Positions 40,842 through 49,718 of a stretch of DNA of 64,000 bases are shown one piece after another. Numbering within the stretch: the first letter of the stretch is position 1; each line of letters begins with the position of its first letter. The position numbers and the translations under genes were made by a program. The DNA comes from BP-133 sp040756995 (GTDB lineage Bacteria; Actinomycetota; Acidimicrobiia; IMCC26256; BP-133): assembly GCA_040756995.1 (NCBI GenBank), contig JBFLYK010000005.1, positions 124,001 through 188,000 on the forward strand, in the 5' to 3' direction. A model generated the notes under the pieces. It worked only from the letters and a program-made list of their open reading frames with translations, did no database searches and was not told where the DNA came from.

Positions 40842-41621
40842 CTACGAGGCCATCACCGTCGCCGGCGTCGGGCACTCCGGGTCGGCGCCGGTGCTGTCGG
40901 GATGGAGGCAGTACAGCGCGTAGGCGTGGCCGATCACGGGCTGGGCCACGTTGCGGACGTGGTGCCCGCCGGCGGTCATACCCCGCTCCGTTCCCCGGTG
41001 GGCGTGGCCGTGCACGGCCAGCGTGGCGCCGCCCCGGTCGACGGCCTCGCCGAGGAGATAGCAGCCGAGGAACGGGAAGATCTCGAGCCGTTCGCCGGCC
41101 AGCGTGTCGGGGCAGGGGGCGTAGTGCATCAGCGCGATCTTCAGGTCGGTGTCGAGGGCCGCCAGGCCATCCTCGAGTTGTTCGGCCAGACCGCGGGAGT
41201 GGGCCATGAAGGCCTTCATCTCCGGCTCGCCGAACTCGGAACCGCACGCCCCGACGAACCCGCCGCCGAACCCCTTCGTGCCGGCCACGCCGATCGTCGC
41301 CCCCTTGACCGGCACGACGATCGAGTCGCCCTCCAGCACATGCACGCCGATCCCCTCCAGGATCGAGGTGACCTCGTCGGCCTGGTCGGCGTGATAGTCG
41401 TGGTTGCCGAGAACGGCCACCATGGGGATGTCGACGTCGCTCAGCTCGTCGGCCAGCGCCTTGGCCTCGTCGGCCGTCCCGAGCCGGGTCAGGTCACCGG
41501 CCAACAGGAACAGATCGGCCCGCTCCCCCAGATGGGCGAGGTGGGGCCGCAGCGTTCCGGCGGCGTCCGGACCGAAGTGGAGATCTCCGGCGGCGGCGAC
41601 ATGGATCATCGGTGCAGTCAC
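40842..41621 (-). CDS. Metallophosphoesterase (calcineurin-like)
   Basis: 259 aa. Metal ligands are in order: GDLHFG (residue 12 on), LAGDLTRLG, AVLGNHDYH, LMHYAPC and VHGHAHRG. This is the class III-type calcineurin fold that hydrolyses phosphomono- or diesters. It ends with a degenerate tail (PTPATVMAS). GTG start overlaps the stop of the BON gene (GTGA), so it is translated with it. Confidence 0.9.
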   Translation of the reverse strand: MTAPMIHVAAAGDLHFGPDAAGTLRPHLAHLGERADLFLLAGDLTRLGTADEAKALADELSDVDIPMVAVLGNHDYHADQADEVTSILEGIGVHVLEGDSIVVPVKGATIGVAGTKGFGGGFVGACGSEFGEPEMKAFMAHSRGLAEQLEDGLAALDTDLKIALMHYAPCPDTLAGERLEIFPFLGCYLLGEAVDRGGATLAVHGHAHRGTERGMTAGGHHVRNVAQPVIGHAYALYCLHPDSTGADPECPTPATVMAS

Positions 41622-41896
41622 GCTCCCAGGTCCTCCGCAGTGGCTGAGGGCTCCGGCAGGTTCTCGAGGGTCGTCGTGGCGTTGTCGATCTCGTAGCCGG
41701 GCAGGTGCTCGGCCACCACCGCCGCCACCAGCTCCTGGCGATCCCGGGTGACCACGTGCCCGGTGAGCAGCGCCCGGTGCCCTCGCAACGTGATACAGAC
41801 GTCGAGCTGCCCGAGCCGGGGATCCTCGGCCAGCGCCCGGCGGGTTTCCTCCGTGATGGCGCCGAGATCTTCGTTCTCGCCGAGGCTCGTCATCAT
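41618..41896 (-). CDS. BON-domain-like small protein
   Basis: 92 aa, ATG with GGGAG four nucleotides upstream. TRRALAEDPRLGQLDVCITLRGHRALLTGHVVTRDRQELVAAVVAEHLPGYEIDNATT follows the BON pattern (helix, then V-x-G-x-V, then a helix). There is no signal peptide. BON domains often bind phospholipid or accompany osmotic-stress proteins; here the job is unknown. It overlaps genes on both sides (ATGA and GTGA). Confidence 0.75.
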   Translation of the reverse strand: MMTSLGENEDLGAITEETRRALAEDPRLGQLDVCITLRGHRALLTGHVVTRDRQELVAAVVAEHLPGYEIDNATTTLENLPEPSATAEDLGA

Positions 41897-42510
41897 GCCG
41901 CTCCCTTCGTCAGCCCCCGCGGCGGAGACGACGCGCCGGTGGGCGTCTCGACCTCGTCGGGCACGAGCCCCAGCTCGCCGGCCAGATAGAAAAAGGCGCG
42001 GGCCAGCGGCCGCTCTTTCGTCCGGCGGCGGAGCTCCGGCCAGTCGACCTGCTCCCGCACGCCCCGCACGATGGCCAGCAGGCCCTCGAAGTCGAGGTGG
42101 GCCTCGTTGAGGGCCAGCAGTTTCGACGTGAGGACATCGGTCGGCGCCAGCGCCGGTACCTCCATCCCGTCGATGTTGACCATCCTGGCCGCGGCCAGCA
42201 CCTTGTCGGTGACCTCCAGGCCCATCGGGTTCCAGATGAGGTCGACCAGGACCTGGTCGGCCCAGGCCTTGACCAGCCATCCCTCCGGGGGCCGCTCGGC
42301 GGTGAAGCCCGCTGCCTCCAGCGCCTCGAGGGCCCGTTCGGCGTCGACCTTCCTGATGGCCAGGTCGACATCATGGCGGGATGGCGGCCCGCCCCACGCC
42401 CAGCAGGCCATGCTCCCGGCCAGGGCGTAAGGGATGTCGGCCGCGCTCAGGACACCGACCGCTCGCTTGAGGACGGACAGGATCCCAGGTTCAGGGGCGC
42501 GATCGGGCAT
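41893..42510 (-). CDS. Nucleotidyltransferase-fold protein
   Basis: 205 aa from ATG 42510; an upstream ATG at 42588 would add 26 residues but has no ribosome site. The fold signature is ALAGSMACWAWGGPPSRHDVDLAI: a G-S motif and a D-x-D pair, as in polymerase-beta-type and AbiEii/MNT nucleotidyltransferases. APTDVLTSKLLALNEAHLDFEGLLAIVR is typical of the family. No HEPN partner is adjacent, so a toxin-antitoxin role is not supported. Confidence 0.82.
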   Translation of the reverse strand: MPDRAPEPGILSVLKRAVGVLSAADIPYALAGSMACWAWGGPPSRHDVDLAIRKVDAERALEALEAAGFTAERPPEGWLVKAWADQVLVDLIWNPMGLEVTDKVLAAARMVNIDGMEVPALAPTDVLTSKLLALNEAHLDFEGLLAIVRGVREQVDWPELRRRTKERPLARAFFYLAGELGLVPDEVETPTGASSPPRGLTKGAA

Positions 42511-42586
42511 CGGTGAGCGCGTTCCCTGGCAGGCTCGGCCACAAACCCTCGGGTTGCCGGAGCCGGTGCCGGGGTAGCGATTGGCC

Positions 42587-42748
42587 ATGGAGCGAGAGCG
42601 TGAGACCGCGCCCTACGAAGGCGACGAAGTCCGGGCCCCCGACGAGGACTTCAGCGACATCGACCCCGACGAGCTGACCGGCCCCGGCGGCCGCCTGCCC
42701 GCCGTCGACGGCGCCACCGAAGCCGACGATCCGAAGGAACGCTCGTAG
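42587..42748 (+). CDS. Short acidic protein
   Basis: 53 aa: MERERETAPYEGDEVRAPDE and so on, ending KERS-stop. Highly acidic, with FSDIDPDELTGPGG in the middle; likely disordered. It begins just beyond the divergent nucleotidyltransferase gene. Codon bias at third positions is strongly GC, supporting a real coding sequence; no family recognised. Confidence 0.5.
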   Translation: MERERETAPYEGDEVRAPDEDFSDIDPDELTGPGGRLPAVDGATEADDPKERS

Positions 42749-42804
42749 GGATCTCGTAGCGACGACGTCGCCCGGACCGACCGACCCGACGGATTGTGAA
42801 CCAT

Positions 42805-42829
42805 GGCGGCCGGAATCATTTCGGCCGCC
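42805..42829 (+). terminator. Terminator-like hairpin
   Basis: GGCGGCCG (42805-42812) and CGGCCGCC (42822-42829) form a perfect 8-bp stem with a nine-base loop. A run of six T starts 20 bases later (from about 42847), too far for a classic intrinsic terminator, but position after the short acidic gene fits termination. Confidence 0.5.
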
Positions 42830-42887
42830 CTCCTTGTGCGGTACCGTTTTTTGGGCGGAGCGCTCGCAGGGAGGGACGCAGGACCGT

Positions 42888-43091
42888 ATGACGAGCGACG
42901 TCGGATCTGATCGCCAAGTTCGGCTCGCCACCGTGTTGCGACAGGTTCTGGAGCACTTCCACTCGGGTTCGGTGGTGGCCCTCACGCCCGCCGAACAACG
43001 GCTGGCCCATCGGCTCCAGGGCGCCCTGGCCGCCTTCGACATGTCCTCCCGGGTCTGGAGCGAGCCGATAGCGTCCGGCGAAGCCGGCTGA
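42888..43091 (+). CDS. Small hypothetical protein
   Basis: 67 aa. MTSDVGSDRQVRLATVLRQV, then LEHFHSGSVVALTPAEQRLAHRLQGALAAFDMSSRVW. Helical and without signal or membrane segments. A GGGAGGG site lies rather far (about 14 nt) upstream; TTG at 42834 in the same frame is an alternative start. No family recognised. Confidence 0.5.
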   Translation: MTSDVGSDRQVRLATVLRQVLEHFHSGSVVALTPAEQRLAHRLQGALAAFDMSSRVWSEPIASGEAG

Positions 43092-43119
43092 CGCCTTCAG
43101 CGGCCGGTGCCGCTGACGT

Positions 43120-43593
43120 TCACCGGGGCGGCCGGCGGCCCAGCCGGCGGCCGACGGCCTGCCCGGCCTTGCGGGAGGCCTGGATGCGCAGCCCCCGGGC
43201 GATGTCACGGCCCATCCCGGGCTGGGGCGGCGCGTAGTTGGTGAACCACATGAGGACGGCCAGGGCGACCGCCAGCCCTTCGAGCCGGATCAGGGCCGAG
43301 TTCTGGTCGGCGAAGTCGAAGACGAACGGCGCCGCCGCCACGGCGGCGATGAGCGCCAGGTCGATGAACCGGTGCATCCGCCGGGAGAGGCGACCGCCAC
43401 CGAGCGGCTTGCCGCTGAAGGCGGCGGCGGCCAGCATCAGCGCCCCGAGCACGTAGCAGACGGTCGACGCCCGCCCATCCACCTTCGTGCCGACCTGGAG
43501 CAGGTAGATGCTGGCAAGGTATTCGATGACCTGGTGCGACAAGAACGGCAGCACCGTGGCGTCGGCGCCGCGACGCAACCCGAACTTCCCCAT
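43120..43593 (-). CDS. Four-helix membrane protein, function unknown
   Basis: 157 aa. Hydrophobic segments at about residues 22-40 (SHQVIEYLASIYLLQVG), 47-62, 80-98 (LALIAAVAAAPFVFDFA) and 105-122, with a basic C-terminal tail (RKAGQAVGRRLGRRPPR). The order resembles the SPW-like/vitamin K-type small membrane proteins of actinobacteria, but I cannot assign a family. TACCAT six nucleotides before the ATG, no ribosome site. Confidence 0.62.
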   Translation of the reverse strand: MGKFGLRRGADATVLPFLSHQVIEYLASIYLLQVGTKVDGRASTVCYVLGALMLAAAAFSGKPLGGGRLSRRMHRFIDLALIAAVAAAPFVFDFADQNSALIRLEGLAVALAVLMWFTNYAPPQPGMGRDIARGLRIQASRKAGQAVGRRLGRRPPR

Positions 43594-43634
43594 GGAGGGA
43601 TGGTAGGCGCGCCGGATGTGGGCAGACTGCCAGC

Positions 43635-44381
43635 GTGGCCAACGGTGGGGTTCGGATCGGCTGTTCGGGTTGGCTGTACCGCGACTGGCGAGGCGTCGTC
43701 TATCCGGCTGAGCTGACCACGAAGCAGTGGTTCCGTTACTACACGACGTTGTTCGACACGGTGGAGCTGAACACGACCTTCTACCGGTTGCCGTCGCCGG
43801 AGGCCGTCGAGTCGTGGGCCGTCCAGGCGCCGCCCGGTTTCCTCTACGCCCTGAAGCTCGGCCAGTTCGGCTCCCACCGGATGAAGCTGCGGGACGCCGC
43901 CTCATGGCTCCCCAACCACCTCGACCGGGCCCGGCGGCTCGGCCCCTCCCTCGGGCCCACCCTGGTGCAGCTGCCGCCCCGGTGGCAGCGGAACACCGAG
44001 CGGCTCGACGAGTTCCTCACCGAGGCGAACCGGCTGGCCGGCGACCTGCGCTGGGCGGTGGAACTGCGGGAGCCGTCGTGGCTCCACGACGAGACCTACG
44101 ACGTGCTCCGCCGCCACGGCGCCGCCCTGTGCCTCCACGACATGCTGGCCGGCCATCCCTGGCTGCTGACCACCGACTGGACCTACGTCCGCTTCCACGG
44201 CCCCGACGCCCTGAACCGCAAGTACTGGGGCCGCTACACCGGTCGGCTCCTCCGCCGCCCGGCCGAGCGGCTGGCTGAGTGGCTCTCGGCCGGCTGCGAC
44301 GTGTACGGCTACTTCAACAACGACTACGAGGGCAACGCCGTGCTCGACGCCCGGTGGCTCCGGGACCGGCTGACCGGCTAG
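43635..44381 (+). CDS. DUF72 (YecE-like) family protein
   Basis: 248 aa. The DUF72 barrel is clear: VRIGCSGWLYRDWRGVVYPAELTTKQWFRYY, FDTVELNTTFYRLPS, LVQLPPRWQRNTERLDEFL, VELREPSWL and YVRFHGPDALNRKYWGRY, ending VYGYFNNDYEGNAVLDA. The family has a TIM-barrel structure and no established biochemical role. GTG start with CAGACT six nucleotides upstream (leaderless type). The last bases overlap the convergent penicillin-binding protein gene by 4 bp. Confidence 0.92.
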   Translation: MANGGVRIGCSGWLYRDWRGVVYPAELTTKQWFRYYTTLFDTVELNTTFYRLPSPEAVESWAVQAPPGFLYALKLGQFGSHRMKLRDAASWLPNHLDRARRLGPSLGPTLVQLPPRWQRNTERLDEFLTEANRLAGDLRWAVELREPSWLHDETYDVLRRHGAALCLHDMLAGHPWLLTTDWTYVRFHGPDALNRKYWGRYTGRLLRRPAERLAEWLSAGCDVYGYFNNDYEGNAVLDARWLRDRLTG

Positions 44382-46615
44382 GTCCGGTCTTCCCGGGGTT
44401 TCGGTTCGGTCGTCGACGTCGTCGTCGTCGAGGTCGTCGAGGTTGTGGTGGTGGTCGAGGTCGTCGATGCCGTGGTGGACGGGCCCGAGATCGGGGGCAG
44501 GATGCCGGTGGTCGACGTCGGCGCCGGCTCGGGCGACGACGTCGTCGTGCCCGGTGCCGTGGTGGCGGTGGGGGCGGGCACGGGCGGTGCCGGCGGGGGA
44601 ATCGGCGCCGGAGGCGGCGCGACCGGGCCCACCGGACGGAGGTCGAGGGCGTCGGGCCGGGCGACGGGCAGCGCCCGGACGGGCGTGTCGGCCAGGCCCG
44701 TCCGCATCAGGTCGCCGAAGATGGCGGCCGGGAAGCTGCCGCCGGTCACGCTGCGGCCGTGGACGTCGGTCATCGGCCGGGCGGGGTCGTAGCCGACCCA
44801 CACCGCGGTGGCGACCTGGGGGACGTAGCCGACGAACCAGCCGTCGACGTTCTCCTCGGTGGTACCGGTCTTGCCGGCCACCGGGCGGCCGATCGCCGCC
44901 GCCCGGCCGGTGCCCTCGCCGACCACCCGCTGCATGGCGCTGTTGAGGACGCCGACCTCGGTTTGGTCGAAGGCCCGGTGCGCCTTGCGCCGGTGCTCGT
45001 AGATCACGTCGCCGCGGCTGTCGCGGATCGCCTTGATCCCGTAGGGCTCGGCGTAGATGCCGCCCGAGGCGAAGGTGGCGTAGGCGGTGGCCATGGTGAG
45101 CGGGCTCACGCCCCGGTCGAGCCCACCGAGGAAGACGGCGCCCTGCGCCTCGGTGGCGTCGGGGGGAATGCCGGCGTCACCGGCGGTGCGGAGCACGTCG
45201 CGGACGCCCACCTGGCAGCCGAGGTCGACGAAGACCACGTTGACCGACCGGGCCAGGGCGGAGCCGACGTCGATGGCGCCGCCGAAGTCCTCGCCGGCGT
45301 AGTTTCTGACCGGCCGGTCGCCGTAACAGGGGATGCGCCGGCCCGAGGTGCCGTCGAACATCGAACGGGGGTCGATGCCGTCCCGCAGCGCGGCCATGTA
45401 GACGAACGGCTTGAAGGCCGAGCCGGGCTGGCGCATTCCCCGATCGGCGTAGCCGTACTGCGTCGCCAGGTAGTCGAGCCCGCCGAACATGTTGTTGACC
45501 GCGCCGTCGCCCGGCACGACGCTGGCCACGGCGGTGATCGGATCGCCCGGCTCGCCGAGCTGCTCGGTCACGGCGGCGGTGGTGGCGTCGAACAGCTTCG
45601 GGTCGAGCGTCGTCTCGACGGTGTAACCACCGGTCATCAACCTGGTGTGGCGGGTCTCGGGGTCGGGACCGAGCTCCTCGAGCCGGCCGGCCTCCCGCTT
45701 GATGAAGTCGACGAAATGGGGCGCCCGGCTGACGCCCGGCGGCTGCGGCGGAGCGATGATCATCGGCTCGGCCAGGGCGGCGTCGAGATCCGGCCGCGAC
45801 AACCAGCCGTGCCGGACCATGCTGCGCAGGATGTGGTCACGGCGCTTGATGACCTGCTCGGGGTTCTGGCGGGGGTCGAGCTGGCTGGGCGCCTGGATCT
45901 TGCCGGCCAGGGTGGCGGCTTGGGCCGGGGTCAGCTGGGCCGGGTCGACCCCGAAGAACGTGTGGGACGCGGCGTAGATGCCGTACGACCCTTCACCGAA
46001 GTACACCTGGTTCAGGTAGCGCTGCAGGAGCTCGTCCTTGCTGTAGCGGGCCTCGAGGGCGCTGGCGTAGAAGACCTCCCGCACCTTGCGGAAGAGGCTG
46101 CGCTGGCTGCCGGTGTAGTTGAGCTTGGCCAGCTGCTGGGTGATGGTGCTGCCGCCCTGGGTGCGGCCGAGAGCGGTGCTGCCCGCGGCCCGCAGGATGG
46201 CGAGCGGGTTGGTGCCGCTGTGCTCGTAGAAGTCGGCGTCCTCGGCGGCGAGGACCGCCCGGCGGACATGCTCGGGAATGGCATCGAGCTCGACGACCTG
46301 CCGGCGACCGTTGTCACCCGAGAGAGCGGCGATCTCCGAGCCGTCGGCGGCCAGCAGCCGTGTGGTGGCGGGCAGCTTGTCGAAGTCGGGCACGAACGGC
46401 GTGATCGGCGACGCCAGCCACAGGATGGCCCGGCTCGTCCCGAAGGCCACCGCCCGCCGCACCGGCGCCACGAACACGAGCACCGCCACGAACACCGCGA
46501 AGGCGGCGGCGATCCGCCGCCACGGCAACGCCCGCAGCGACGGAAACGACGGCAGCGACGGCAGTGCGGGAAGATGAGGACGCCAACCCAGCGTCTCCGA
46601 CCAATTCTTGACCAT
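44378..46615 (-). CDS. Class A penicillin-binding protein (PBP1a-type transglycosylase/transpeptidase)
   Basis: 745 aa. One N-terminal transmembrane helix (~35-52) then a GT51 glycosyltransferase domain: EDADFYEHSG (catalytic Glu near 125) and GGSTITQQLAK (154-164). The transpeptidase domain has S399-x-x-K402 (RQPGSAFKPF), SVN at 457-459 and KTGT at 582-585. The last ~90 residues are Pro/Thr-rich (TTTSTTSTTTTSTTE), a spacer common in actinobacterial cell-wall proteins. It polymerises and crosslinks peptidoglycan outside the membrane. Probably monocistronic; a hairpin lies upstream. Confidence 0.94.
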   Translation of the reverse strand: MVKNWSETLGWRPHLPALPSLPSFPSLRALPWRRIAAAFAVFVAVLVFVAPVRRAVAFGTSRAILWLASPITPFVPDFDKLPATTRLLAADGSEIAALSGDNGRRQVVELDAIPEHVRRAVLAAEDADFYEHSGTNPLAILRAAGSTALGRTQGGSTITQQLAKLNYTGSQRSLFRKVREVFYASALEARYSKDELLQRYLNQVYFGEGSYGIYAASHTFFGVDPAQLTPAQAATLAGKIQAPSQLDPRQNPEQVIKRRDHILRSMVRHGWLSRPDLDAALAEPMIIAPPQPPGVSRAPHFVDFIKREAGRLEELGPDPETRHTRLMTGGYTVETTLDPKLFDATTAAVTEQLGEPGDPITAVASVVPGDGAVNNMFGGLDYLATQYGYADRGMRQPGSAFKPFVYMAALRDGIDPRSMFDGTSGRRIPCYGDRPVRNYAGEDFGGAIDVGSALARSVNVVFVDLGCQVGVRDVLRTAGDAGIPPDATEAQGAVFLGGLDRGVSPLTMATAYATFASGGIYAEPYGIKAIRDSRGDVIYEHRRKAHRAFDQTEVGVLNSAMQRVVGEGTGRAAAIGRPVAGKTGTTEENVDGWFVGYVPQVATAVWVGYDPARPMTDVHGRSVTGGSFPAAIFGDLMRTGLADTPVRALPVARPDALDLRPVGPVAPPPAPIPPPAPPVPAPTATTAPGTTTSSPEPAPTSTTGILPPISGPSTTASTTSTTTTTSTTSTTTTSTTEPKPREDRT

Positions 46616-46630
46616 GCCGAAGTCATTTCC

Positions 46631-46648
46631 CGGACGATGAAGCGTCCG
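46631..46648 (-). terminator. Hairpin between the repeat-rich protein gene and the PBP gene
   Basis: CGGACG and CGTCCG (46631-46636, 46643-46648) pair perfectly around a six-base loop. It lies after the stop of the upstream gene and 16 bp before the PBP start. It could stop read-through from the former or affect PBP translation. Confidence 0.4.
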
Positions 46649-46690
46649 TGAGCTTCGGATGAAGGTTTCTTCAGGCTCCGGCGCCCGGCG

Positions 46691-49534
46691 CTAGAACCCG
46701 GCGACCGACACGATCGGACGGTTCGGCGGGCGGGCGCCGAGCGAGCCCAGGAAGGGCCGGTCGGAGAAGTTGAAGATGCCGCCGTCCTCGCCGACCATCA
46801 GGTAACCGTTGCCGTAGGGCACCATGCCCGTCACCGGCTTGTTGAGCCGGACGTTGCCCAGCGAACCCCGGAACGGCGCGTCGAAGGCGAACACACCCCC
46901 GTCGGACGCCACGAGCCAGTAGCCGCCCTGGTCGGGATCGGGCACGAGCGACTGAACGGGGGCGTTGAGGCGGGTCCAGCCCATCGACCCGGCGAAGCGG
47001 GCGTCGCCGAAGCAGAAGATCCCGCCGTCGGAGGCGACCATGTAGTACCCCTTGCCCGACGGGGTCGGGATCGAGTCGAGCACCGGACCGTTGAGGGCCA
47101 CCTTGGCCATGTCGCCGTAGTGGCGGGCGTCGCCGAAAGGCAGGGCCCGGCCCCGGGTGGTGAAGAGCCAGTAGCCGGCGGCCGTCGGGGTGGTGGACAT
47201 GCTCGTCACCTTCTCGCCCCTGGCCAGGCTGCCGCCGGCGACGCCGCCGAGGTAGCGGGCGTCACCGAAGCCGTAGACGCGGCCTTCGTCGTCGACGATC
47301 CAGTAGCCCCGGCGGGACGGGGTCGGCTCGAGATCCACGGCCACCGGCCGCGCTCCGCCGTCACCCGGGATGTTCCCGAAATGCGCCGCCTCGCCGAAGT
47401 TGGTCACCCGCCCCCGGTCGTCGACCATCCAGTAGCCGGAGGCCGCCGCAGTGGCGGACGGACTGACCGGCCCCGGCGGAGTGACCCCTCCCGGCCCCCC
47501 GCCACCCGGAGGCAGCGGAGCCCCACCGCCCGGCGGCAGGAGGAACAGGCCGCGGGCGTCGAGGTTCACCCCCGACGCCACCGTGGCGACCGTGCCCGGT
47601 CGGGGCCGGCCGTCGGCGAAGTCGACCCGGCGCAGGTCGGCGCCCTCCGACCAGAAGATGGCGCCGCCGGCCGCCGTCATCCCCTGGACCCGGCTCCAGT
47701 CGAGCCCGTCACCCTCGCCGCTGGCCACGAGGACCTGGGCGCCGACCACGTCGTCGGCCACGTTGGGCTGGCTGAGGAAGTAGCGGTAGAACAGCCGCCG
47801 GTCGCCGGCCACCGTGTAGTACAGCCGCCCCTGGCTGTAGAACATGCCCGTCACCTTGGCCACCGGGAAGCCGTACATGATGGCGTTGTACGTCTGGTGG
47901 ACGCCCGGCAGACCCCGGAGATCAACCTCCTCCGGCGCGCCGAACGTGATGCCGTCGTAGCGCCAGCGGAGGAACCGACCGTCGTCCCGGCCTTCGTAGA
48001 GCAGACCGCCGAGCCAGAACGCCCCCCGCACCTTGGCGCCGTCGCCGCCGGGGCCGAGCACCGCCGGCGCGCCGAGCGCCGCCCCGTCGAAGGAGCGCTT
48101 CACCAGACCGCCCGGGCCGACGCTGATCAGCTCGCCCGGCAGGCCGGCAGGCTGGGCCGGCGTCACCGCCGCGCCGCCGGCCAGCGGGAAGAAGGCCAGC
48201 TTCTGGTGGTACTCGCAGCCCTCGCAGCCCGGAGCCCGCCAGCCGCCGATCTTGTCGGTGTCGCTCCCGACCCAGAGGCCGTCGGCCGTGGAGGCGAGGG
48301 CCCACGCCCCCTCACCCCGCTCCCGCCCGGGGTTCCAGGGCAGCGGCAGGCCGCTGGCCGGATCGAGCGCCGCGATCCCTTCCCGGGTCACGCTTCCCGG
48401 GCCGGGCATGGCCGTCGCGTTGCTCCCGTCCGACTTCGGGTTGTTGAGCCAGCGGGGATGGCCGCCGACGTAGATGGCGGCGCCCGTAATGGCCACGGCG
48501 GTGAAGCTGTCCCCGCCGCTGTAGTTGGCCCAGGTCGGCTGGAGGTTGTCGCCCCGGGCCGACAGTTCCCACCGGCTGGCGGTGTCGCACAGCGACCCCC
48601 GGCTGGTGTAGGCGCCGGTGGTGACGACCACGAAGTACGTGCCGTCGGGGGAGATGTCGACGTCGCGGGGATGGCTGTCGAAGGCCGCCGCGCAACGCAA
48701 CTGGCCCTGGTCGCGATCGTCGAAGCGGTTGGTCTGCCAGTCGATCACCCTGGCCGGGCGGGCGCCGACGTCGACGAGGGCGACCTGCCAGCGGTTCTGC
48801 CCGCCGACCACGGTGAAGTTCCCGCCGGCCACCAGCGTGGTGCCGTCGGGGGAGACGGCGATGGTCTCGACCCGGGCCTCGTTTCCTTGGCGGGGATTGG
48901 TGAAGGCGACGTCGACGGCAGAGTCGAGCGCCCCGGTGGCGGTGTCGACGGCGGCCAGCCCGGCCCGGGCCTGCCCGCCCACCGACGAGAAGTTGCCGGC
49001 CAGGAACAGCCGGGAGCCGCTGATGGCCAGGTCCTTGACCGCCGCGCTGACGGACACGTTGAAGGCCGGGTCGGCGGCACCGGTCACGGCGTTGACCTTG
49101 ACCAGCTTGCGGGCGGCCGCGCCGTTGAGCGTGCCGAACTCGCCGCCCACGAACAGCTCGTTGTGGCCGGGGGCGGGCGCCAGCGCCTTGACGCCCCGGT
49201 CCAGCGCCGGATCGGGATTGACGTCGAAGTTGGCCACGAACGTCTCGTCGACCTTGTTGGTGGCCGGGTCGAGGGCGAAGAGGCCGGCCCGGGGGATCAC
49301 CCGGCTCTCGTCGGCGTTGCGGACCTGCGTGAACGACCCGCCGACGTAGATGCGGTTGCCCATCGGCAGGATGGCCTCGACCTTGCCGTCGAGGACGTGC
49401 GGCGTGGCGTCGGCCGGGTCGGCCGAGACCAGGGTGTCGTGGGCGGCGTAGAGGGCGCGCCCGGCCGGGAGACTCGAGGCCAGGAGGACGAGCGCGGCCG
49501 CGCCGGCCAGGAGGAGCCGATGATGCTTGAGCAT
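46691..49534 (-). CDS. Large exported protein: N-terminal beta-propeller (DUF5122-like) plus six GYW-type repeats
   Basis: 947 aa from ATG 49534, GGAGG four nucleotides upstream, with a signal peptide LLLAGAAALVLLASSLPAGRA. Residues ~30-620 form blade-like repeats of the kind GNRIYVGGSFTQV, NELFVGGEFGTLNG, SRLFLAGNFSSVGGQ, GTTLVAGGNFTVVGGQ, typical of DUF5122 propellers. After a Pro/Gly linker (PPGGGAPLPPGGGGPGG) come six units of the GYWMVDDRGRVTNFGEA / GYYMVASDGGIFCFGDA type. The final 130 residues are nearly the same as in the 5365-7191 gene. Cell-surface or secreted; binding partner unknown. Confidence 0.88.
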   Translation of the reverse strand: MLKHHRLLLAGAAALVLLASSLPAGRALYAAHDTLVSADPADATPHVLDGKVEAILPMGNRIYVGGSFTQVRNADESRVIPRAGLFALDPATNKVDETFVANFDVNPDPALDRGVKALAPAPGHNELFVGGEFGTLNGAAARKLVKVNAVTGAADPAFNVSVSAAVKDLAISGSRLFLAGNFSSVGGQARAGLAAVDTATGALDSAVDVAFTNPRQGNEARVETIAVSPDGTTLVAGGNFTVVGGQNRWQVALVDVGARPARVIDWQTNRFDDRDQGQLRCAAAFDSHPRDVDISPDGTYFVVVTTGAYTSRGSLCDTASRWELSARGDNLQPTWANYSGGDSFTAVAITGAAIYVGGHPRWLNNPKSDGSNATAMPGPGSVTREGIAALDPASGLPLPWNPGRERGEGAWALASTADGLWVGSDTDKIGGWRAPGCEGCEYHQKLAFFPLAGGAAVTPAQPAGLPGELISVGPGGLVKRSFDGAALGAPAVLGPGGDGAKVRGAFWLGGLLYEGRDDGRFLRWRYDGITFGAPEEVDLRGLPGVHQTYNAIMYGFPVAKVTGMFYSQGRLYYTVAGDRRLFYRYFLSQPNVADDVVGAQVLVASGEGDGLDWSRVQGMTAAGGAIFWSEGADLRRVDFADGRPRPGTVATVASGVNLDARGLFLLPPGGGAPLPPGGGGPGGVTPPGPVSPSATAAASGYWMVDDRGRVTNFGEAAHFGNIPGDGGARPVAVDLEPTPSRRGYWIVDDEGRVYGFGDARYLGGVAGGSLARGEKVTSMSTTPTAAGYWLFTTRGRALPFGDARHYGDMAKVALNGPVLDSIPTPSGKGYYMVASDGGIFCFGDARFAGSMGWTRLNAPVQSLVPDPDQGGYWLVASDGGVFAFDAPFRGSLGNVRLNKPVTGMVPYGNGYLMVGEDGGIFNFSDRPFLGSLGARPPNRPIVSVAGF

Positions 49535-49718
49535 GGGGCCTCCGTTGGGGGACGGGTTGGCCGACATCGAGGGGGTTCGTCCCCTACGTACGCTCCGCGC
49601 CCTTCCGACTCCTGCGGGGGTAAGGAAGAAATAACGTGAGATCTTCCCGGCCTTTCCTGACAAACAGCCCAAAGGGGAAGGCAGCGCCGGGTGACCTCGT
49701 AGCGTTTACCCTTGGGGT

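Noticed and set aside
41893..42510. MNT-HEPN toxin-antitoxin module
   Set aside because: The nucleotidyltransferase fold is present, but the adjoining small genes are BON-like and phosphoesterase, with no HEPN protein.
44279..46651. A 790-residue plus-strand frame opposite the penicillin-binding protein
   Set aside because: The opposite strand has all catalytic motifs of a class A PBP in order; this frame is its shadow.
47120..49639. An 839-residue plus-strand open frame opposite the large propeller gene
   Set aside because: It is the complement of a well-supported gene with a signal peptide and repeats. Its own sequence lacks any family motif and has shadow-type composition.
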